Positions 1 to 7,615 of a DNA stretch of 7,670 bases are shown here, in pieces (the first letter of the stretch is position 1; each line of letters starts with the position of its first letter). A program made the position numbers and the translations under genes. Under the pieces are notes generated by a model. It was not told the DNA's origin and did no database searches. It worked only from the letters and a program-made list of their open reading frames with translations. The DNA is from an uncultured Rikenella sp. (lineage in GTDB: Bacteria > Bacteroidota > Bacteroidia > Bacteroidales > Rikenellaceae): the NCBI GenBank assembly GCA_910577885.1, contig CAJTNK010000093.1, positions 1 to 7,670 of the forward strand, given 5' to 3'.

Positions 1-1
1 T

Positions 2-58
2 CCTGCACAAAGAACGTTTGCAGACTTGGCCGAGGCAAAGCGAGGGAAACGAAGGTAA
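2..58 (+). CDS. Possible 3' end of a plus-strand gene, truncated by the window edge
   Basis: Frame 2 is open from the window edge to a TAA at 56-58 and reads PAQRTFADLAEAKRGKRR, a basic tail of 18 residues. No start is inside the window, so the rest of the gene and any function are unknown. If real, the gene converges on mlaD, whose stop lies 41 bp further right. Between the two stops is only a weak 5-bp inverted repeat (CCTGT 74-78 / ACAGG 91-95), too small to call a terminator. Frame 3 is also open across this stretch, so chance openness in GC-rich DNA is a real alternative. Confidence is low because so little of the reading frame can be seen. Confidence 0.25.
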   Translation, partial: PAQRTFADLAEAKRGKRR

Positions 59-99
59 AAGGTACAGTCCCAGCCTGTCGCTAAAGATATACAGGAGAG

Positions 100-1026
100 T
101 TATTTATTTCGATTACCGCCGAAGACCGAGATATGGATATATCGTCCGGGATTGGCCTTGAGGTCCTGGAGGAGGAGGGTAAGGCTTTCGGAGGCTTCGG
201 TGAGGTTGTCGTAGAGTTCCCGGTCGTAGATGAGTTTACCGGCACTCCCCTGCCCTTCGTTGATGGCCTGCATGACGGCATTGAGTTTTTCGGCCGTTTG
301 GGCGAGGTTTGTCATGAGCGGCGGCACGGCAAGGCTCATCGTATCGGCGATGTTTTCGACACGGTCGACGATCCGGTTGATTTTCGGGGCTGCGGTGTTG
401 AGTTCGGCCGAGAGCGACCGGAGGTTGGTCATCGTACGATTGAGGTCTCCGGCCACCATGCGGTCCAAATTGCCGCCGATGGAATTCGCATGCGCCAGCA
501 ACGTCGAGAGGTTGGCCACATTCCGGTCGCTGAGCACCGCATTGATGCCCGTGAGCGCCTGCGAGAGCTGTTCCAACAAGGTGTCGGCCTTGCTTTTGAA
601 CTGCCCGAGCGCCTGGGTCAGCCCGGGTTCGATGAGCGAAGAAACCGTATCTCCGTCGGCAAGAATCCGGTCTGCGTTCCCGAGCTGTAGGTCGATCACC
701 GTGGCCCCCATGAGCGACGCGCTGGCGATCTTGGCTCTCGAATCCGCCGGCAGGGGATAGTCCCGTTTGACCGAGAATTCGGTAATTACCTTGCCCGTGG
801 GCACGTCGTACCACACGCGGTCCACCGTCCCGACCCGAAACCCTTTGATCGTGACGGGCGACGAAGCCGCGATGCCGTCCGCATTGTCATACACCGCATA
901 GTAGACGTTGTCGCGGCTGAAAATATCCTGACTCTTGATAAAATTGATTCCCAGGTAAAGCAACAAGAGCATACAGACACCGTAAATCCCGATCCATGCT
1001 TCCCGAGACAGTTTTTTCTTTTTCAT
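100..1026 (-). CDS. mlaD: MlaD/MCE-family lipid-transport protein, inner-membrane anchored
   Basis: This is a 308-residue MCE-domain protein. Family members form hexameric rings on the periplasmic face of the inner membrane and bind phospholipid for transfer between the membranes, usually with an MlaE-type permease and MlaF-type ATPase. Visible here: a lysine-rich N-terminus (MKKKK), one membrane helix at about 11-30, and an MCE domain at about 40-117. That domain has the expected DGIAASSPVTIKGFRVGTV segment (50-68) and an ASLMGATVIDLQLG strand (103-116). A long, mostly helical region follows (about 132-290), probably a coiled coil or needle. The tail has GSAGKL (260-265) and NPGRYIHISVFG (292-303), which I recall as typical of Bacteroidetes MlaD-like proteins. 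The ATG at 1024-1026 has AGGA five bases upstream (1032-1035). The gene lies 96 bp after the amidase stop with no promoter-like element between, so the two are probably co-transcribed. No mlaE, mlaF or other partner is in the window. Confidence 0.9.
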   Translation of the reverse strand: MKKKKLSREAWIGIYGVCMLLLLYLGINFIKSQDIFSRDNVYYAVYDNADGIAASSPVTIKGFRVGTVDRVWYDVPTGKVITEFSVKRDYPLPADSRAKIASASLMGATVIDLQLGNADRILADGDTVSSLIEPGLTQALGQFKSKADTLLEQLSQALTGINAVLSDRNVANLSTLLAHANSIGGNLDRMVAGDLNRTMTNLRSLSAELNTAAPKINRIVDRVENIADTMSLAVPPLMTNLAQTAEKLNAVMQAINEGQGSAGKLIYDRELYDNLTEASESLTLLLQDLKANPGRYIHISVFGGNRNK

Positions 1027-1122
1027 ATTTTTCCTGAACGAATGTTTCCGGCGAGCCCGCGGCCCGTCCCTATTTGTTTTCCAAGTGCAAGACTCCTCGC
1101 CTCTCCCCTCTCGCCCCCCGCG

Positions 1123-2430
1123 CTACCTGCCGGCGAGCGCCTCGGCCAACGGCACGGGCCTCCCCTCGCGGAAAGCCACCATGAAGGCATCCGGAAAAGT
1201 GTGTCGCACCTTGCGTTGCAAAAGTAACGCTTCTCGGTAAGAAAAGCTCGTGCCGCAGAAATATTTGTAGCGTCCGTCGATCCGCATTTCGAGCGTTTCG
1301 GCGGCATAATCGCCGAAGTTCGAGCGCGTTAGCGGGACCCTGACCAGGGTGCTCCTGACCTGGATCCGAAAGAGTGTCTTTCCATCGCCCGGCTCCTCGT
1401 GGAGGGTCCGCGTCGCCGGCGGGGTCACGAAAACCGTCCGTTTGGTGGCCTGCGTCGCTCCGGAAGCCGCGCCCTGAGCCGGTTTCGGGGTCGGCTTAGG
1501 GGTCGGCTTAGGGGCAGAACTCGGGGTAAAACCTGGCGCAGCCTTCGGCGTCGATTCCGCAGCCGGTTTCGAAGCCGCAGCCGTCTTCACCGTCGCCCCC
1601 GCCGCAGAAGCCCCGTTCGAAGAGCCCGTCAAAGCCGTTGCCCGGCTGTCCGTCAATCGTTTGTACTCCCGGATCGCCCGGAAGATCGAGGCCGCCACCT
1701 TCTCCTGTCCCGCCGCCGAACCCAGGAAGCGAGCTTCCGTCGGGTTGGAGATGAATCCCACCTCGGTCAGCACGCTGGGCATCGGCGTGCGCCACAGCAC
1801 CAGGAAACCCGCCTGCTTGACCCCCTTGTCGCGCCGCCCGGCATACGTGGCATACTGCTCCTGGATCCGCTCCGCCAGCGAGAGACTCTGACTCTGGTAG
1901 ACGTACTGCATGAGCGAGAAGAGAATCAACGACTCCGACGAATTGGGATTGTACCCCTCGTACCGCGACGTGTAGTCCGGTTCGAGGCTGATTACCGCAT
2001 TCTCGCGCATCACCACCGAGAGGTTCCGATTGTCCTTGTCCTCGCCCATGACGAACGTCTCGGTACCCGCAGCCGACGCGCTCGTACTGGAGTTGGTATG
2101 GATCGAGACGAAGAGATCGGCCCCCGCCTCGGCCGCCGCCTTGCTGCGGTCGGCCAGCGACAGGAAACGGTCATCGCGCCGCGTGTAAACCACCCGCACC
2201 CCCGGGAGCTGCTCTTCGATCATCCGCCCCAACTTCAAGGCCACCCCCAGGTTGATGGCCTTCTCCTGAAGTCCGTTGCCGACCGCCCCCGGGTCCTTTC
2301 CGCCGTGCCCCGGGTCGATCGCGATGCACCGCACCACGGCCCGTTTCCCGGCCTCCGGCACGGCCATCGCCTGCGGCGACATACTCGCCGCCAGCAAAAT
2401 GACGTTACTTATGACCGTTAGGAGCTTCAT
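1123..2430 (-). CDS. Secreted N-acetylmuramoyl-L-alanine amidase (Amidase_3) with C-terminal SPOR-like domain
   Basis: This 435-residue zinc hydrolase cleaves the bond between N-acetylmuramic acid and L-alanine in peptidoglycan. A signal peptide with a probable cut after AMA (residue 23) sends it to the periplasm. The Amidase_3 domain (about 35-258) is complete. The zinc ligands are H42 in IDPGHGGKDPGAVG, E56 in LQEKAIN and H111 in SIHTNSS, and the catalytic glutamate is E223 in LTEVGFISNP. An inserted segment at about 145-190 is a position where AmiA/B/C-type enzymes carry a regulatory helix. That it works the same way here is inference. A low-complexity Ala/Pro/Thr/Lys linker (262-350) includes PKPTPKPTPKP. 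The C-terminal part (352-430) resembles a SPOR domain (LFRIQV near the start, FPDAFMVAFREG near the end), a fold that binds glycan strands lacking stem peptides, typically at septa. The SPOR call is by eye and less sure than the amidase. It is first in a minus-strand unit with mlaD and divergent from lptD. Confidence 0.93.
   Translation of the reverse strand: MKLLTVISNVILLAASMSPQAMAVPEAGKRAVVRCIAIDPGHGGKDPGAVGNGLQEKAINLGVALKLGRMIEEQLPGVRVVYTRRDDRFLSLADRSKAAAEAGADLFVSIHTNSSTSASAAGTETFVMGEDKDNRNLSVVMRENAVISLEPDYTSRYEGYNPNSSESLILFSLMQYVYQSQSLSLAERIQEQYATYAGRRDKGVKQAGFLVLWRTPMPSVLTEVGFISNPTEARFLGSAAGQEKVAASIFRAIREYKRLTDSRATALTGSSNGASAAGATVKTAAASKPAAESTPKAAPGFTPSSAPKPTPKPTPKPAQGAASGATQATKRTVFVTPPATRTLHEEPGDGKTLFRIQVRSTLVRVPLTRSNFGDYAAETLEMRIDGRYKYFCGTSFSYREALLLQRKVRHTFPDAFMVAFREGRPVPLAEALAGR
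1489..1512 (-). repeat. Two perfect 12-bp tandem repeats in the amidase linker
   Basis: The plus strand reads ggtcggcttagg twice in direct succession (1489-1500 and 1501-1512). On the coding strand this gives the Pro-Lys-Pro-Thr repeats of the flexible linker between the catalytic and SPOR-like domains. The unit keeps frame, so copy-number change by slippage would lengthen or shorten the linker without breaking the protein. Confidence 0.8.
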
Positions 2431-2453
2431 CGTGTTCGAGAGGAGGAGGAGTG

Positions 2454-2486
2454 TTTGCGTTTCCTCCGGTTTTTTGTTTACCTTTG
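2454..2486 (+). promoter_or_regulatory. Predicted Bacteroidetes-type promoter of lptD
   Basis: A -7 element TACCTTTG (2479-2486) matches the Bacteroidetes consensus TAnnTTTG exactly. A -33 element TTTG (2454-2457) lies 21 bases upstream, within the usual spacing. Transcription should start at about 2491-2493, leaving a leader of roughly 70 nt before the proposed lptD start. The consensus is known for the housekeeping sigma factor of this phylum. That it works here is inference from sequence alone. Confidence 0.65.
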
Positions 2487-2497
2487 CGAGTCGCTGT

Positions 2498-2522
2498 CCG
2501 CGCGCGGCAGTGCGCAGCGCGG
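2498..2522. promoter_or_regulatory. GC-rich imperfect palindrome between the divergent start sites
   Basis: CCGCGC (2498-2503) and GCGCGG (2517-2522) form a 6-bp inverted repeat around a 13-base centre that contains the palindrome tgcgca (2511-2516). Its midpoint (2510) coincides with the midpoint between the two predicted transcription starts (about 2491 and 2528). It could be an operator or a leader hairpin present in both transcripts. In GC-rich DNA such a repeat can also arise by chance. Confidence 0.3.
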
Positions 2523-2533
2523 TTCGACCGCGA

Positions 2534-2541
2534 CAAAATTA
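2534..2541 (-). promoter_or_regulatory. Predicted -7 promoter element of the amidase-mlaD unit
   Basis: On the minus strand these bases read TAATTTTG, an exact fit to TAnnTTTG. Transcription would start near 2527-2529, about 98 nt before the amidase ATG. No TTTG is present at the expected -33 position (around 2560), so the match is weaker than the lptD promoter. No other exact copy of the element on this strand was seen between 2431 and 2560. Confidence 0.45.
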
Positions 2542-2559
2542 ACCTATTTTCATCGGATT

Positions 2560-5301
2560 TTGCGCCCGGCACAACGAAAACGGATCATTTTTCTCCTCCT
2601 GCTGTCGTTTTGGACAGCGGCGGCGGGGTTCGGCGGCGCCGTACCGGCGGCGGTCCGGCAAGCGACCGGATCGGCGGTTGTCGGACCGCCCGATTCGCTG
2701 CCGACACCTGTGCCCGATTCGTTACCGACCATCACGCCGGATTCGTTGCCTGCGATAACGGCCGACTCCGCAAAAATCGAGCCGAAAAGGAGAGGCGGCG
2801 GTTCGCCGTTGTCGGCCCAGGTGGTGGGATCGCAGCGCGACTCGCTGGTCTACGATGTGCGGACCGGCAATCTCTATATGTACGGCAACGGGAAGGTGCA
2901 GTACACCGACCTGGAGATGGCCGCCGAGCGAATCACCCTCAACCTCGACACCAAAAACGTCTCGGCGCAGGGGACCACCGATACGCTGACCGAACAGTAC
3001 ATCCGTCCGAAATTCGTTCAGGACCAGACCACCTACGAGCTCGACTCGGTTCGGTATAACATCGACACGAAAAAAGCCTTGATCTGGGGGGCGCATACCA
3101 AGGAGGGCGAGGGCATCCTGACCGGGGGGCTGGTCAAGAAGATGCCGGACGACGTCCTGCACATGAAAGGGGGGACCTACACCACGTGCGACGCCGACCA
3201 CCCGCACTTCTACCTCCAGATGACCAAAGGGACCGTCGAGCCGAAGAAAAAAGTGGTCTTCGGCCCGGCTTATATGGTGATCGAAGACGTGCCGTTCTAT
3301 CCGCTGGGGCTTCCGTTCGGTTTCTTTCCGCAGCAGGGGGCCCGGCACTCCGGGTTCATTCTGCCCCAGGTGGGGGAAGAGGCCACCCGGGGATTCTTCC
3401 TGCGGGACGGGGGCTACTACTTCGTCTTCAACGACTACCTCGACCTGAAGGTGACCGGCGGGATCTACACCCTCGGCTCGTGGGAGACCGGCGCGGCGTC
3501 CAGCTACCGGAAGCGCTACAAGTACAACGGACGCCTGCAGTTCGACTTCGCCAAAGACGTTTTCGGCGAGAAAGGGAGCTCGGACTACGTCAACCAACAG
3601 AACCTCCGCCTGCAGTGGACCCATCAGCAGGATGCCAAATTCCGCCCGAACTCCACCTTCTCGGCCAGCGTCAACTACGCCTCCAGCAAGTACAACAAGT
3701 ACAACGCCACGGACATGAACGACTACCTGTCGGCTCAGACCAGTTCGACGATCGCCTACTCCAAGAACTGGGTCGGGAAACCCTTCTCGCTCTCGATCAA
3801 CGCCAACCACAGCCAGAGTATGCGCGACAGCACCATGTCGCTCTCGCTGCCCACCTTGGTGTTCAACGTCACGCGCATCAACCCGTTCAAACGCAAGAAC
3901 GCCGTCGGGAAAGAGCGCTGGTACGAGAAGATAGCCTTCACGTTCCAGACCAACTTCAGCAACAGCGTCAGCAACTTCAAGCAGAACGAATTCATGAAAC
4001 GGGAGATGTTCGACCGGATGCGCTTCGGGTTCGACCATCGTCTTCCGGTGAGCGCGTCGTTCAACGTGCTGAAGTACCTGAACATCACGCCGAGTTTCAC
4101 CTACCACGAGCGGTGGTACTTCCGGAAGATCTACCGCGACTGGAACCCCGAGACCGAACGGATCGAGAATACGGACACCACCAACGGTTTCTATCGCGTG
4201 TACGACTACAGCGCGTCGCTGTCGACCAACACCCGGCTCTACGGGACCTACACCTTCGGGCGGAAAGGACGCGTCAAGTTGCGGCATGTGATGACACCGA
4301 GCTTGAGCTTCAACTACGCCCCGAATTTCGGCAAGGCGCACTACGGCTACTACCGGACCATCCAGAGCGACAAGCATGGCGGGACGACCACCTACTCGCC
4401 GTTCGCCAACGAGCTCTACGGCGTGCCCGGGAACGGCGAAACCATGAGCCTCTCGTTCGGGATCAACAACACGCTGGAGATGAAAGTGCCCAGCGCGCGG
4501 GACACCAGCGGCTTCCGGAAGATCAAGATATTCGAGGCGTTCAACATCAACTCGGGGTATAACTTCCTGGCCGACTCGCTGAAACTCAACGTCTTTTCGG
4601 TCAACATCCGGACCACCCTCTTCAAGGGGCTGAGCTTGAACATCAACGCCACGTTCGACCCGTATATGATCGACCGGAACGGACGGCGGATCAACCGATT
4701 CGTGGCTACTCACGGACGGGGAATTGCGCGGCTCACGTCGTTCAACACCGGTTTCAGCTACGGTTTCAGCTCCAAAGCGCGGCGCGGCTCGTCGAGCAAC
4801 ACCCCCGCCTCCAACAACCCGAACAACAACACACGGACGGATGTCGAAGCGGCGCTGAACGATCCCAACCGGAACGGCGGCTTCTTCGACCAGACCGAGA
4901 ACCAGTATGCCACGGCCATGCGGCGGGCGCAGCTGTTGGCGACCCAGTACTACGACTTCAACATTCCGTGGAGTTTTTCGTTCAACTACAACTTCAGCTT
5001 CAGCCGCTCGGGACGGAACATCAACCGGATGCAGACCGTGAGCTTCAACGGATCGGTGAACCTGACGGAGAAGTGGGCGGTGGAGTTCGGCGCGGGGTAT
5101 GACTTCGTGCAGAACAAGCTGACACCGGGGACGGTGATGATCCGGCGCGACATGCACTGCTTGCAGGCTACGCTGTCGTGGGTTCCGGTTGGTTTCCGGC
5201 AGAGCTGGACCTTCTCGATTCGGGCCAAGAGCGCCGTGCTGTCCGACCTGGTCAAGTACAAGAAGACCAACAGCTTTATCGACAACTATTACAACAGATA
5301 A
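2560..5301 (+). CDS. lptD: LPS-assembly outer-membrane protein LptD (OstA family)
   Basis: LptD with LptE forms the outer-membrane translocon that receives LPS from the LptA-type bridge and places it in the outer leaflet. From the proposed TTG start (2560) the protein is 913 residues. It has a signal peptide (RPAQRKR, then a hydrophobic run at about 9-22), a Pro/Asp/Ser linker (44-70), an OstA/LptA-like beta-jellyroll from about 95 to 225, and a C-terminal beta-barrel of alternating aromatic and polar strands. Family marks include TTCDADHPHFYL (C210), VPFYPLGLPFG (244-254), SGFILP (264-269) and, near the end, RDMHC (C867) and SWVPVGFRQSW. No ATG is available in this frame upstream of the signal peptide. 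The in-frame TTG at 2455 overlaps the predicted -33 box, so it cannot begin a transcript made from that promoter. TTG 2560 lacks a Shine-Dalgarno sequence, which is common in this phylum. Family assignment is firm, the exact start is not. Confidence 0.92.
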   Translation: MRPAQRKRIIFLLLLSFWTAAAGFGGAVPAAVRQATGSAVVGPPDSLPTPVPDSLPTITPDSLPAITADSAKIEPKRRGGGSPLSAQVVGSQRDSLVYDVRTGNLYMYGNGKVQYTDLEMAAERITLNLDTKNVSAQGTTDTLTEQYIRPKFVQDQTTYELDSVRYNIDTKKALIWGAHTKEGEGILTGGLVKKMPDDVLHMKGGTYTTCDADHPHFYLQMTKGTVEPKKKVVFGPAYMVIEDVPFYPLGLPFGFFPQQGARHSGFILPQVGEEATRGFFLRDGGYYFVFNDYLDLKVTGGIYTLGSWETGAASSYRKRYKYNGRLQFDFAKDVFGEKGSSDYVNQQNLRLQWTHQQDAKFRPNSTFSASVNYASSKYNKYNATDMNDYLSAQTSSTIAYSKNWVGKPFSLSINANHSQSMRDSTMSLSLPTLVFNVTRINPFKRKNAVGKERWYEKIAFTFQTNFSNSVSNFKQNEFMKREMFDRMRFGFDHRLPVSASFNVLKYLNITPSFTYHERWYFRKIYRDWNPETERIENTDTTNGFYRVYDYSASLSTNTRLYGTYTFGRKGRVKLRHVMTPSLSFNYAPNFGKAHYGYYRTIQSDKHGGTTTYSPFANELYGVPGNGETMSLSFGINNTLEMKVPSARDTSGFRKIKIFEAFNINSGYNFLADSLKLNVFSVNIRTTLFKGLSLNINATFDPYMIDRNGRRINRFVATHGRGIARLTSFNTGFSYGFSSKARRGSSSNTPASNNPNNNTRTDVEAALNDPNRNGGFFDQTENQYATAMRRAQLLATQYYDFNIPWSFSFNYNFSFSRSGRNINRMQTVSFNGSVNLTEKWAVEFGAGYDFVQNKLTPGTVMIRRDMHCLQATLSWVPVGFRQSWTFSIRAKSAVLSDLVKYKKTNSFIDNYYNR
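2689..2769 (+). repeat. Three 24-bp tandem repeats plus a partial copy in the lptD linker
   Basis: Degenerate 24-base units at 2689-2712, 2713-2736 and 2737-2760, and a 9-base partial copy, encode PDSLPTPV, PDSLPTIT, PDSLPAIT and ADS (residues 44-70). They lie just after the signal peptide and before the OstA-like domain, so they probably form a flexible periplasmic spacer. Third-position differences between units suggest an old duplication. Confidence 0.85.
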
Positions 5302-5318
5302 CGACACCTCTTTATTCT

Positions 5319-7538
5319 ATGGGGCGACACGAGCTCTTCAAAACGCTTTTTACTACGATGATCGCTGCTACGACTGCTGCTTCGGCATTGAGCGGCTGCA
5401 CCTCCTCGGTTTCCGGGGGGGCGGAGGCCGGGAATCCGTTATTGACCGCTGTGTGGGAGACGCCGTACGGCGTGCCTCCGTTCGCGGAGATCCGGCTGGA
5501 ACACTACCGCCCGGCCATCGAACGGCTCGTGGCCGAGGGGCGGGAAGCGATCGACGCGATCGCTTCGGGCGGGGATAGTGCGGCCACGTTCGAGAATACG
5601 ATCGTGGCGCTGGAATTCGCCCAACAACCGTTGGAACGGGTGTTGAGCGTTTTCTACAACCTCAATAGCGCCGAGACCAGCGACGCGATGCAGGAGCTGG
5701 CGGTGGAACTGGCCCCGATGCTGACCGAGTTCAGCAACGACGTGATGTTGAACGAACGGTTGTTCGACCGGGTGCGGGCGGTGTATGAGGCGGCGGAGGC
5801 GGCGGGGTTTGCCGGATTGAGCCCGGAGCAGCGGACGCTGCTGACGGAGACTTATCGCGGGTTCGTGCGGTCGGGGGCATTGCTCGACTCGACCAAGAAA
5901 GAGGAGTATCGGGCGATTACGGGCGAGTTGGCGCAGCTGACGCTGCAGTTCGAACAGAATGTGCTGGCGGCGACCAACGGGTGGCGGATGCACCTGACCG
6001 ACACGGCGGATTTGGCGGGCCTTCCGGAGTCGGTGCGGGATGCGGCGGCGGCCGAGGCGGCTGCTGCGGAGGGGATCGACGGGGGTTGGCTCTTCACGCT
6101 GCATGCGCCGAGCTACATTCCGTTCATGACCTACTCCGAGCGGCGGGATTTGCGGGAGCGGATCTATCGGGCTTACAACAGCCGGGCTTTCGGCGGCGAG
6201 CGGGACAACTCGCCGCTGGCGGTGCGAATTGCGGAGCTTCGGCGTCAGGTGGCGCGGCTGTTGGGGTACGAGACCTATGCGGACTACGTGCTCGAAGAGC
6301 GGATGGCCGGTTCGGTGGAGCGGGTGAACGGACTCTTGGACGAACTCTTGGAACGCACACGGCCGTATGCGGAGCGGGAGGTGGCGGAGATTCAGGCCTA
6401 TGCCGCGGAGCAGGGATTCGCGGGGCGGTTGATGCCGTGGGACTGGGCTTATTATACGGAGCGGTACAAGTCGGCGAAGTATGCGTTGGACGACGAGATG
6501 ACGCGGCCTTACTTCCGGTTGGAGCGGGTGCAGGAGGCGATGTTCATGCTGGCGGAGCGGCTCTACGGTCTGCGTTTCCGCGAGAATCCGTCGATTCCGG
6601 TCTATCATCCGGACGTCCATGCGTTCGAGGTGTATGACACGGTACAGGGGGGGACGACGACGGAGGCGGAGGAGGAGCGGTTGCTGGCGATCCTCTACAT
6701 CGACTACTTCCCGCGGGCGGGGAAACAGGGCGGCGCGTGGATGACTTCATATCGGCAGGCGTATGTCGATCCGGCGACGGGCGAGGAAGTGATTCCGGTA
6801 GTGTCGCTGGTTTGCAACTTCACGAAACCGACCGAACGTCGGCCGTCGCTGCTGAGTTTCAACGAAGTGACGACGATTTTCCACGAGTTCGGCCACGGCC
6901 TGCACGGGATGTTGGGCCGGGGAAGCTACCCGAGCCTGACGGGGACCAACGTACGACGGGACTTCGTCGAGCTGCCTTCGCAGATCCTCGAGAACTGGGT
7001 GAGCGAGAAAGAGTTTCTGGACCTTTGGGCCTCGCACTACGAGACCGGCGAGCGGATGCCGGCCGAGATGATCGACCGGATCGAGGCCGCGAAACGTTAC
7101 TTGGCTGCGTATGCTTGTGTGCGTCAGCTCCAGTTCGGGATCTGCGACATGGCTTGGCACACGCAGGCGGCGGCATTCGACACGGCGGCGGCCGGTGGAT
7201 TCGACGTCGCCGGGTTCGAGCGTTCGGCGACGCGGCGGACGCAGGTGATGCCGGCGGTCGACGGGACCTGTTTTTCGACCAGTTTCACACATATTTTCGG
7301 CGGAGGGTATGCTGCGGGCTATTACAGCTACAAATGGGCGGAGATTTTGGAGGCCGACGCGTACGCGCTGTTCCGGCAACGCGGTATTTTCGACCGTCCC
7401 ACGGCTCAGGCCTTCCGGTCCTGTATCCTGACGCCGGGCGGTTCGGAGCATCCGATGGAGTTGTTCCGCCGTTTTGCGGGCCACGAGCCGTCGGTGAGTC
7501 CGTTGCTCGAGAAGATGGGGATTCCGTCGGCGGAGTGA
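5319..7538 (+). CDS. dcp: M3-family peptidyl-dipeptidase (Dcp-like), predicted lipoprotein
   Basis: This 739-residue zinc metallopeptidase belongs to family M3. Dcp enzymes remove dipeptides from the C-terminus of peptides. The metal site is complete: HEFGH at 522-526 (ligands H522 and H526, catalytic E523), with the third ligand E551 in FVELPSQ, 29 residues after H522 as in thimet oligopeptidase. The substrate-binding loop HIFGGGYAAGYYSY (658-671) has the Dcp-type spacing. The N-terminal part also reads as Dcp (PYGVPPF, TFENTIVALE). The N-terminus has a hydrophobic run ending in the lipobox LSGC with C27, so the enzyme should be exported and lipid-anchored, unlike cytoplasmic E. coli Dcp. 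There is no run of acidic residues after C27 like the Bacteroidetes surface-export signal, so it probably faces the periplasm. The ATG at 5319 is chosen because it begins this signal and lies 17 bp after the lptD stop. No separate promoter is seen, so co-transcription with lptD is likely. Confidence 0.93.
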   Translation: MGRHELFKTLFTTMIAATTAASALSGCTSSVSGGAEAGNPLLTAVWETPYGVPPFAEIRLEHYRPAIERLVAEGREAIDAIASGGDSAATFENTIVALEFAQQPLERVLSVFYNLNSAETSDAMQELAVELAPMLTEFSNDVMLNERLFDRVRAVYEAAEAAGFAGLSPEQRTLLTETYRGFVRSGALLDSTKKEEYRAITGELAQLTLQFEQNVLAATNGWRMHLTDTADLAGLPESVRDAAAAEAAAAEGIDGGWLFTLHAPSYIPFMTYSERRDLRERIYRAYNSRAFGGERDNSPLAVRIAELRRQVARLLGYETYADYVLEERMAGSVERVNGLLDELLERTRPYAEREVAEIQAYAAEQGFAGRLMPWDWAYYTERYKSAKYALDDEMTRPYFRLERVQEAMFMLAERLYGLRFRENPSIPVYHPDVHAFEVYDTVQGGTTTEAEEERLLAILYIDYFPRAGKQGGAWMTSYRQAYVDPATGEEVIPVVSLVCNFTKPTERRPSLLSFNEVTTIFHEFGHGLHGMLGRGSYPSLTGTNVRRDFVELPSQILENWVSEKEFLDLWASHYETGERMPAEMIDRIEAAKRYLAAYACVRQLQFGICDMAWHTQAAAFDTAAAGGFDVAGFERSATRRTQVMPAVDGTCFSTSFTHIFGGGYAAGYYSYKWAEILEADAYALFRQRGIFDRPTAQAFRSCILTPGGSEHPMELFRRFAGHEPSVSPLLEKMGIPSAE

Positions 7539-7615
7539 CGGGGCGGGATGGCCTGTGGGGACTGGCCCGAGCGGAGAAAAACGGCCGAGTAAACCCCAGC
7601 AAACACCCTATGGGC

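Noticed and set aside
1399..2421. 340-codon plus-strand open frame antisense to the amidase
   Set aside because: It is Arg-rich and without motifs, while the opposite strand encodes a full amidase with all catalytic residues.
2722..5307. 861-codon open frame on the minus strand, antisense to all of lptD
   Set aside because: The translation is rich in Val, Arg, Gly and Glu with no recognisable domain, signal or promoter. It is what G/C-ending codons in lptD produce on the opposite strand.
5178..5318. Longer dcp form starting at a GTG inside lptD
   Set aside because: It would put 47 residues before the lipoprotein signal. The ATG at 5319 begins the signal sequence directly.
5439..6620. 393-codon minus-strand open frame antisense to dcp
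   Set aside because: It is an Arg/Pro/His-rich shadow of a well-supported M3 peptidase with no homology I recognise.
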